DNA of 64,000 bases, from NCBI RefSeq assembly GCF_036898095.1, contig NC_090745.1:77686094-77750093 (forward strand). Reading direction: 5' to 3'. This DNA comes from Palaemon carinicauda (lineage: Eukaryota; Arthropoda; Malacostraca; Decapoda; Palaemonidae). Positions within the stretch are counted from its first letter, which is position 1, and every line of letters starts with the position of its first letter. The notes under the pieces are model-generated. The model did no database searches, had not been told where the DNA came from, and worked only from the letters and a program-made list of their open reading frames with translations. Of this stretch, positions 57,010-64,000 are shown one piece after another. The translations under genes and the position numbers were made by a program.

Positions 57010-58471
57010 CCAATAAATAGGCATAAAAAAACAACAGAATGATTGAATACAGTGAATTAAAAGTTTCAAGCCTAAAAAAAAAATCTATACTCTCCAAGAA
57101 AAGATATGAACAGTGCACAAAATTAAATGGCTTTAAGATTGAAAATGTAGCAGAGTTGTTAAAATTAGATAAAATAGGATATACATAACACTCACCAACT
57201 GCAGCTATCCACGATGTTTCTTTTACCAAGGATGAAACCTTGAAGGCTTTCTTCAATTAACAAAAATTCTTTCCAAACTTGAAAACTGTACTACGCACTA
57301 TTCTAAGAAATTGAATATCCAAGGGATAAAGGCATCATGAATTTTGAAGATTAATATAAAAAAGGATGAATAAGATTTAATTCGCACTGAAGGGTCAATT
57401 TTCAAAGTACACCACAATGTGCAAGCACTAAAAATTTAGCAAATGCTTAGGAATTCCGTTTGATTTAATTATTGGTATAAAGCGGGAAATTCCCAAAATT
57501 ATTGATTACTTACATTACTAGAAAGTTTGACATGATCAATTTTAGTGGGATCTTCACTATTTCATTTAAGAAACAAAAAATTATTAGTTTCAGCCATCAA
57601 AGTAACATCATATACAGTGAGCCTTGACTACCATGAAAACTACATACTGTATACTAATTATGTTAATATATTTCTTAACAATTTGTGGTTCAAGAAATGA
57701 AAAATAATATGGTATAATAGATCATATAACAAATCCCTAAAGATACAACAGCAACAATACTATAAAACCATTCCAATTCCACAAATATTTTAGATTGAAA
57801 ATCAACAGAGACCTTCAGTGTACAAAGTATATAATAGCTCTCATGGTATACCACATGTGATAAAATTACTTTAAATGACAAACATCAAAAAGCATCTCCT
57901 TACTATCTTCAAACATCAAATAATAAAACTAATTAATGTATCTAACAAAACTTAATGCTTGCTAACATCTATGGCCAGAAAATAACTCCATAAAAAATAC
58001 TAATATAATACCACATTTCCAGATGGCCAATGGATAATATATCAGGTCAAATTATGAATAAATCAGTGCCAAAAAACACAATTTCCTAACATACGTGGTA
58101 CACAATGTAATCTTCTCAGGTAAAGAAAAGAAAGTGCACGAATTCAAGTTAATATTATTTACGAAATACAACATACCACAACATAGATGCGGCTCTTCTC
58201 TCTTCTTTACCACGAACAGTTGAAAAAAAGTAATTCTATACAAGTCAAATCTAAAATACAAGGCTCACATGTATCATGGTAGACCTACCTTTCTGAAGAA
58301 TGTGAAGCTGTAAATAATAATAAAAAATATTAAAATGACTCATATAAGAGTTATAATTCAAGATTTGTTAACAATAATTCCCCAAAACACAGACTATTTA
58401 ACTAAAATACCATCAAGTGTAAATTAAAAGTTTCATGGCTAAAATTACTGATTTTCTAGAAAAAAAATAAC
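57010..58471. other. AT-rich stretch, nothing recognised
   Basis: Short ORFs only, with no repeat match to other parts of the window. Confidence 0.5.
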
Positions 58472-58766
58472 ATTTAGAAATATGTATATTTCCTAACAAT
58501 ACAAACCTGAAGCTCTTTACATTGGATATATTTTCCAGCAATAGCTGAAATCAGCCGTTAAACTTTTTACAAGGAGTAATTTACCCTTCACTAGTTAGTG
58601 GGGGAGAGCAGTGGAGTAGACCGAATACCCCGGTCACACCTGCACTAGTAACAAAGTCAATTTGCTATTGCAGCAGAGGGACTTCCTGGGGAAAGATGAT
58701 GGCAGGACCAATATGTGTAAAGAGCTCAGGTTTGTAGAGTTAAGAAAAATAAAAATTATTTCCAAA
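58472..58766. mobile_element. Fold-back (MITE-like) element 1
   Basis: The left arm 58472-58522 (ATTTAGAAATATGTATATTT... ACAAACCTGAAGCTCTTTAC) and right arm 58712-58766 (GTAAAGAGCTCAGGTTTGTA...) are inverted repeats of about 50 bp with several differences. The centre, about 190 bp, has no coding capacity. Size and structure fit a non-autonomous DNA transposon. Confidence 0.65.
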
Positions 58767-58959
58767 TTTGTCATTTGTTCAGACACTATATACAAACCAT
58801 TACAATCTTTACAGCGGAGAATCACTCCATGGTGGGTGGAGGTCCAAATATATAAATTCATATATTACAATACACGGAACAATGATAGCAAAATGTAGTT
58901 AGCAAAGGTCAGCTTGCAAAGTTCCTCAGATGCTGAGCCAAAAGAGAGGGTAAAATGAG

Positions 58960-61767
58960 ATTGATTGATTATGAGTTATCTGGCATCATGACATCTAAGA
59001 TAATTGACACCAATATTAATTGTTACAAATAAATAAATATTCAGTTTAAAACAATAAAAGCAAAAACATCCTTATAACAGTTAGATAACTTTCAGAAGAC
59101 CTGCTTCTGAAATTTTTTTTAAAATACCACTGTTATTGTACGACATATGTCCAAGAATCTTGGTAAGGATAAACCTGCGTTCCTCACCTTAAGCCTCAAA
59201 CAAATGTGTACTTCTTTCAGTTCTATAAGTGGGGCATTCGATCAACAAATGTCTCATTGTCAAGGGTACCAAATAGTCGTCGCAATATGGTTGGTGTTGG
59301 CCAATTAACAGAAACTTGTGTGTCAACCGAGTGTGAACAATGCCAAGACGACAAAGAGACGTCTCCCACTTTCAGGGCATTATGTTGTACCTTCAAGGAG
59401 ATATGACATTTCTTACTTCTCTCATTTTATTGTCATCTAGATTATCCCAGTGCTGTTGCCAGTTATTATGAAATAATTTCTTGATGGTCGGAAGGAAATT
59501 ATTACAGGGAATAGGATACCTTCTTGGCAGCATTCTTCGCCAGGAATCTGCCTTCTCATTCCCAGACACACCTACATGTGCTGGAACCAAACAAAATCGA
59601 ACCTTACACCTCTCAGTCCAATAATAAAAAGCCATTCTAAAATCTTTAAACTAAAGGGTTACTAGAATTAAAAACTTCTAAAGCTTGAAGGACACTCCTT
59701 GCATCACTAAAAATGGTAAAATTACCCTCCTCCAATCATATTTCCTCAATAGCGGTTAGTATGCTATACAGTCGGCAATAAATATGGAAGCTGTTAAAGG
59801 AAGTACACCTCTACAATTAAAACCATTACTATGTACTCCAAATTCAACGCCAGCATCAGATTTGGAGCCATCAGTATACAGCATATAAAAGTCGATCCCC
59901 TATGTTCTGCAATATGTTCCATAAAAAGAGACCTGGATTCTAAGTCAGTCATATTCTTCTTATCTCCAATAAAATATTTACAAACAGATACCTCTGGTAA
60001 TTTCTATGGAGGTGTTGATGATACCTTAAATGGAAGCACCTTACTTCTAATTATATCAAGACTTAAATAATTGTTTCACCAAAAGCCATAGGGTTGAGGA
60101 GATTTTGGGTCAAAACTCAAAGTATGATGTATGCCTTACAAGGCTTGCAGTCTGAAAGGCTAAAGAGTTAGGGAGTCTTTGCAACCTAAACAAATTCTGA
60201 ACAATAGAAGACTTTCCGTAAAGGTTTAGAGGTAATTCTCCAGCATCAACAAGGAGACTTGATAGGCGAAGTTCTAAATGCTCCTATGGACAATCTAATA
60301 CCAGCATGATGTATTGAATCTAACATCTTTAATCGGCTTTGGGGTGGCTGAAGAGTATATTTCACATCCATAATTAATTTTTGAAAAAATCAAGACCTTG
60401 CATAATTTTAAAATATTGTGGTCTGCCCCAGGATGTATGGGACATTACTCATAAAAGATTCAGAGCCTCAAGACATTTAGCTTTTAATACTTTTAAGTGA
60501 GACAACCATGTAAGCCTACAATCATATATCAAACCTAAATATTTAGCTTCACTTACACATGGGATACATTGACCCTTGATGTACAGTATATATCCGGGTC
60601 TGGATGTACTCCCCGGATACAACAAAAATGGACAATAGTAGTTTTACTTGTCGAGAACTTAAATCCATTCATATCAGCCCACTGGATAATTTTTATCAAT
60701 GGAGAGTTGTAGTTTTCTCTCAACCATTGCCATTCTAGCTCCAGCTAATGATATGGAGAGATCATCCACAAATAATGTTGAGAGAACATCCTGGAGAATG
60801 ACTGAGGCCATCCCATTAATTGCTAGTGCAAACAGGGTTACACTCAGCACACTACCCTGAGGAACTCCTTCTTCCTGACATTTACTCTCTGATAAAGTTT
60901 CCCCAACTCTCACTTGAAAAACTGTGAAAGAAATGACTGAATAAATAGTGGTAGCTCTCCTCTTACTCCCAGTTCATGAAATGCTTCATGTATACCATAT
61001 CTCCATGTGGTTCATATGTTTTTTCAAGGTCAAAAAGAGTCACATAGTGCTGTTTGGAAGCAAAGGCTTCCACAAATAGAAGACTTAAGTCATATCAACA
61101 TATCAATCGTAGAGTGAATTTTTCTGAAGCCACATTGAATAGGTGATAAAATACCCTTCTTTTCAAGGTACCAAATCAGTCTTGCATTGACTAATCTTCT
61201 CCATCCTTTTACATAAAGAAGATGTCAATGCAATAGGTCGATAGTTTGCTTTTAAAAACTTGTCCTTACCGGGTTTTAAAAAGGCTAAAATAAAGGCTAG
61301 TTCCCAAACACTTGGATAACTATGATCATGCCAATTCTATTAATAATGCTTAAAATAAATAACTTTGCATTAAAATGTACATGTTTAATCATTGCATATG
61401 AAATTCCATCAGCTAGGGCTGTATTGTTACAACTAGCAAGTGTGGAATCAAATTCTCTTTCAATAAAAGGAGAATTATAAGACTCTTTCCTTCCTGTTGC
61501 AAAAATTCAAAATTTTCTTTCTTCAATGCTTCTCTACTGGTGACCAGGAGCTCCTACACACGTGCATGATACATTTGAAAAATGATCAGCCAGGGCATTG
61601 CTAACATCATTTGCTTCAGTCACATACTGACCGTTCAGCTTCAACACTGGTGGTGGGTTTGGGGTAAATTTGCCGGCAATCTTTTTCATTTACCTCCAAA
61701 GATGGTGGTGTCCTACTGTTGACTGAGGAAACAAAAGATACCCAAGATTGGCGTCTAGCTTCTTTCA
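58960..61767 (-). mobile_element. 5'-truncated, decayed family-1 LINE copy
   Basis: After an ATTGATTGATT tail at 58960 comes the 3' UTR, RNase H region (59393-59635: LVPAHVGVSGNEKAD), RT (60674-60913: GVPQGSVLSVTLFALAINGM and FVDDLSISLAG) and the linker with PPPSLEVN-like sequence. Similarity stops at 61767 within ORF2. Many one- and two-base indels break the frame. Divergence is intermediate between the 29-43 kb copies and the old copy at 23.6-27.7 kb. Confidence 0.85.
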
Positions 61768-62857
61768 CGAAGAAGATGCAGGGAAGTTCTTCGGAAGGGG
61801 GAAACAACCCCACACCTGGGGAGGAAAACTCTCTCTTGGAAGGGAAAATAGTCCAACCCCTCCTGGAGGCGAACCTTCTAGATGATCTGCCAAGAGCGCT
61901 GCCTGAGAAAGCGTGGCCGGAGCTAGTGCCTCGAAGATGAAATGCTGATCAGAAGCTACCACGGGCGTACTTCTAAGGTGAAGGGATAACGCCCCTTAAG
62001 ACGCCCGCTGAGGGACGGCAGGGACAGGAGATTCCTCCAGCATCAACACAACAGCTCTGCTTCGTTGGCTCTCTAAGTCAAACGAAAAAGAACTGCGTCG
62101 CTGAGAAAAAATAAAATAAATTGTGAAACAAAAACTCCCTCTGGAGGAACACCTAGTCCGCAACGGGAAAGGAGACCATCGAGGGAACAAACATAAAATA
62201 AGAACTGCGACCTCCTTTCCCCAGTCGACATCGACAGGAGAAGGAGAGTGGTGAGAAACTGTAATAAAACAAGAATTACAATTATCTAAATCAGCTAAAA
62301 ATATTCACTAATAGGAAGAACCACTGATCCTCCGAAGGGAAGTGTTCTCCACTGAGAAGGTGAATAGTTAAATTACAAACAATTATAATTTCACTTAAAA
62401 AATTAAGAAAACAATAGGAAGCGCAACCTAACCCGCGAACAGAAAAGGTCCTTTCCCCGTTAGTTTACTGCCGGAAGCCCATGAAAGGAGAACAGCCTTG
62501 AGAAAAGGAAGACCGAATTCAAGCTCTGAAAGGCCACACTCCCTTCCCACAGTAATTCATATGTTCCCCGTGGAAGAGAGAAAGGCAAAGACAACAGTTG
62601 AACAAGGAGGGTCCAAACGATGATGATTCCCCTGCGGCGGCGGCCGAGTCAACGGCAGGTTATCCGCCGACGGGAACACCGATGGACAAGGGGGGAGAGG
62701 TCGGAAGGGAAGGTTCCCTGGCCTTGCGCAAGTGTCTTGAAAACTTGTCGTATACGTTATCATACGCACAGCACAAACACTGAAAAGTAAACTTACAATA
62801 TATCTATATATACATAAACATTAGATTCTTAATGTTTTTGTATACAGTATATATAAC
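61768..62857 (-). other. GC-richer block of unknown nature
   Basis: Composition changes sharply at 61768. On the minus strand a frame from about 62060 to 61768 reads VLMLEESPVPAVPQRAS, a stop, then VVASDQHFIFEALAPATLSQ and GGVGLFSLPRESFPP. A T-rich tract ending TTTTTTCTCAG near 62101 could be a splice acceptor. A plus frame of 73 codons (61719-61940) is also open. The composition resembles the gag-like element at the left edge, so I suspect a retroelement leader or gag piece, but I cannot identify it. Confidence 0.3.
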
Positions 62858-63324
62858 GGATTTTGAGCAAAGCAAAAAATCTATTTATGGGTGATATGGC
62901 CATGACGTCCTGATGGAAGGTTCCTTTAGGCAGCATTCTAAGGGATATTTAGCTACAGTGATACTCCCAGAGAATTAACCCTAGGTCTCCAGAATTCTAA
63001 CTCCTGCTGCGAGTATCCTTAATATAACTTTTAAGGATATTGCATAAAATCAGGGGACGTATTTCTTGATATGACACATGGCAATCTTCACCCCGAATAG
63101 ATTTTACTCTTTGAGGGGGAAGAGTGGCGAAATGAAGGGAATCCTTGTACTACTACGGCGTATTATTCCTTGTTGCATTTAAGCAGGAATAGCCGTAGAT
63201 AGAGTAGTTTTGGGTGGGGTCTTTCATTACATAGTTTTTTTACTCCTTTTGAAAGAAAGGAGGGTCCATCAGGATGACATGGCCATATCACCCAAAAATA
63301 GATTTTTTGCTTTGCTCAAAATCC
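62858..63324. mobile_element. Fold-back (MITE-like) element 2
   Basis: The 59-bp arms at 62858-62916 and 63266-63324 are inverted repeats with about three mismatches (GGATTTTGAGCAAAGCAAAA... and its complement). The spacer of about 350 bp is non-coding. A direct copy of the arm's inner end (CCATG-CGTCCTGATGGAAG) follows at about 63340-63359, outside the right arm. Confidence 0.75.
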
Positions 63325-63742
63325 ACTTTTTGGGCCCAGCCATGTCGTCCTGATGGAAGTTTACCAGAGAATTACTTGAAAGTACTATATATGTGGGTTT
63401 GTATAAGTGCCTTTACTTTGAATGAGATCCTTATATGGTCTCCTAGACCTTATATAAATGACATTACCATTATTTGTCATATCCACTAAGTTTGGAAATA
63501 ACTTAGGGCTTCCTGTCCCCTGCAGGGAACTATAATGCTTCAAATTTTGTATTTCTGTTGGAACAAGAGGGAAACTTTTTACAGATTACCAGGTTGTTCT
63601 TTCAGAGATTATACTTACAAGATTTTATTTTAGGAAAATAAAAGGCTCTGGACAATTTTATTCGTACTTTTAAGGGCGAATAAGACGCAGATACATTTAT
63701 ATCGTTTTTATTTTTATAGACAAAATATAAAAATGATATTTT
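63325..63742. other. AT-rich stretch between fold-back elements
   Basis: Nothing gene-like is visible. It begins with the direct repeat of the preceding element's arm end. Confidence 0.45.
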
Positions 63743-64000
63743 CATAATAAAATAAATCATTGAACATACTTACCCGCTGGTTATATAATAACAGCTTTAT
63801 TCTTCTGTCCGGCAGAAATTCAAAACTCGCAGCAATCGCATAGATATGCCAGGTATACACTAGCGCCACCACGGAGCTAGGTCAAACTATCCCTCCTAGT
63901 ATCAGATTTTCCATGCCCATAGGTCTCTAGACGGGAGGAGGGTGGGATTTCAAGTTATATAACCACCGGATAAGTACGTTAAAAAATTTATTTTATTATG
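63743..64000. mobile_element. Fold-back (MITE-like) element 3, reaches the window edge
   Basis: The arms at 63743-63789 (CATAATAAAATAAATCATTG...) and 63954-64000 are inverted repeats with about seven differences. The centre has CTGTCCGGCAGAAATT and CTAGCGCCACC. I recall elements of this layout as abundant in decapods. The right boundary may lie beyond the window. Confidence 0.7.

Noticed and set aside
58662..58898. A 78-codon plus ORF and its antisense partner
   Set aside because: They lie mostly across the right arm of a fold-back element and show no protein-like features beyond it.

Overview
The window looks like repeat-dominated nuclear DNA of an arthropod, most likely a decapod crustacean (shrimp, prawn or crab). 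The reasons are very long (CT)n, (GA)n and (TA)n microsatellites, several unrelated non-LTR retrotransposon families, fold-back elements and a (TAA)-tailed repeat that I recall as common in decapods, and no operon-like gene packing. The species call is inference. I see no intact host gene, rRNA, functional tRNA or CRISPR array.

Layout. 1-2140 (-): a gag-like retroelement ORF running off the window edge, with a 10-residue repeat domain and one in-frame TGA. 3230-5444 (+): a broken P-element/THAP9-type transposase. 6330-9985: LINE fragments and a (TAA)-tailed repeat. 9986-18284: an old tandem array with a period near 1.7 kb that carries microsatellites at matching positions. 18285-23540 (-): two further decayed LINE families. 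23561-27740 (-): an old copy of the main LINE family ('family 1'), split by a (TAA)-tailed retroposon.

28099-46025 is the centre of interest. Remnants of a gene cluster resembling the F54H12.2-like, probably virus- or Maverick-like, genes of invertebrates carry a tandem duplication of about 670 bp. One duplicate is split by a 14.3-kb nest of three same-family, same-strand LINEs. Exact target-site duplications resolve the nest. An outer full-length element (29058-43397) received a second full-length element (29474-35915) and a 5'-truncated third one (39013-40426). The inner full-length copy keeps both ORFs open: ORF1 with RRM-like and zinc-knuckle regions, and ORF2 with endonuclease, reverse transcriptase, RNase H and a C-terminal zinc motif. 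It is the best candidate in the window for a recently active element.

46026-56111 is a satellite of about 37 monomers of roughly 271 bp. Each monomer carries, on the minus strand, a tRNA-like segment with Pol III A- and B-box-like motifs. Beyond it lie a retroelement gag fragment, two more truncated family-1 LINEs (56464-57009 and 58960-61767), three fold-back (MITE-like) elements and a GC-richer block of unknown nature. The three retroelement types (LINE, gag-bearing, DNA transposon) do not form a shared pathway. What links them is insertion history, not function.
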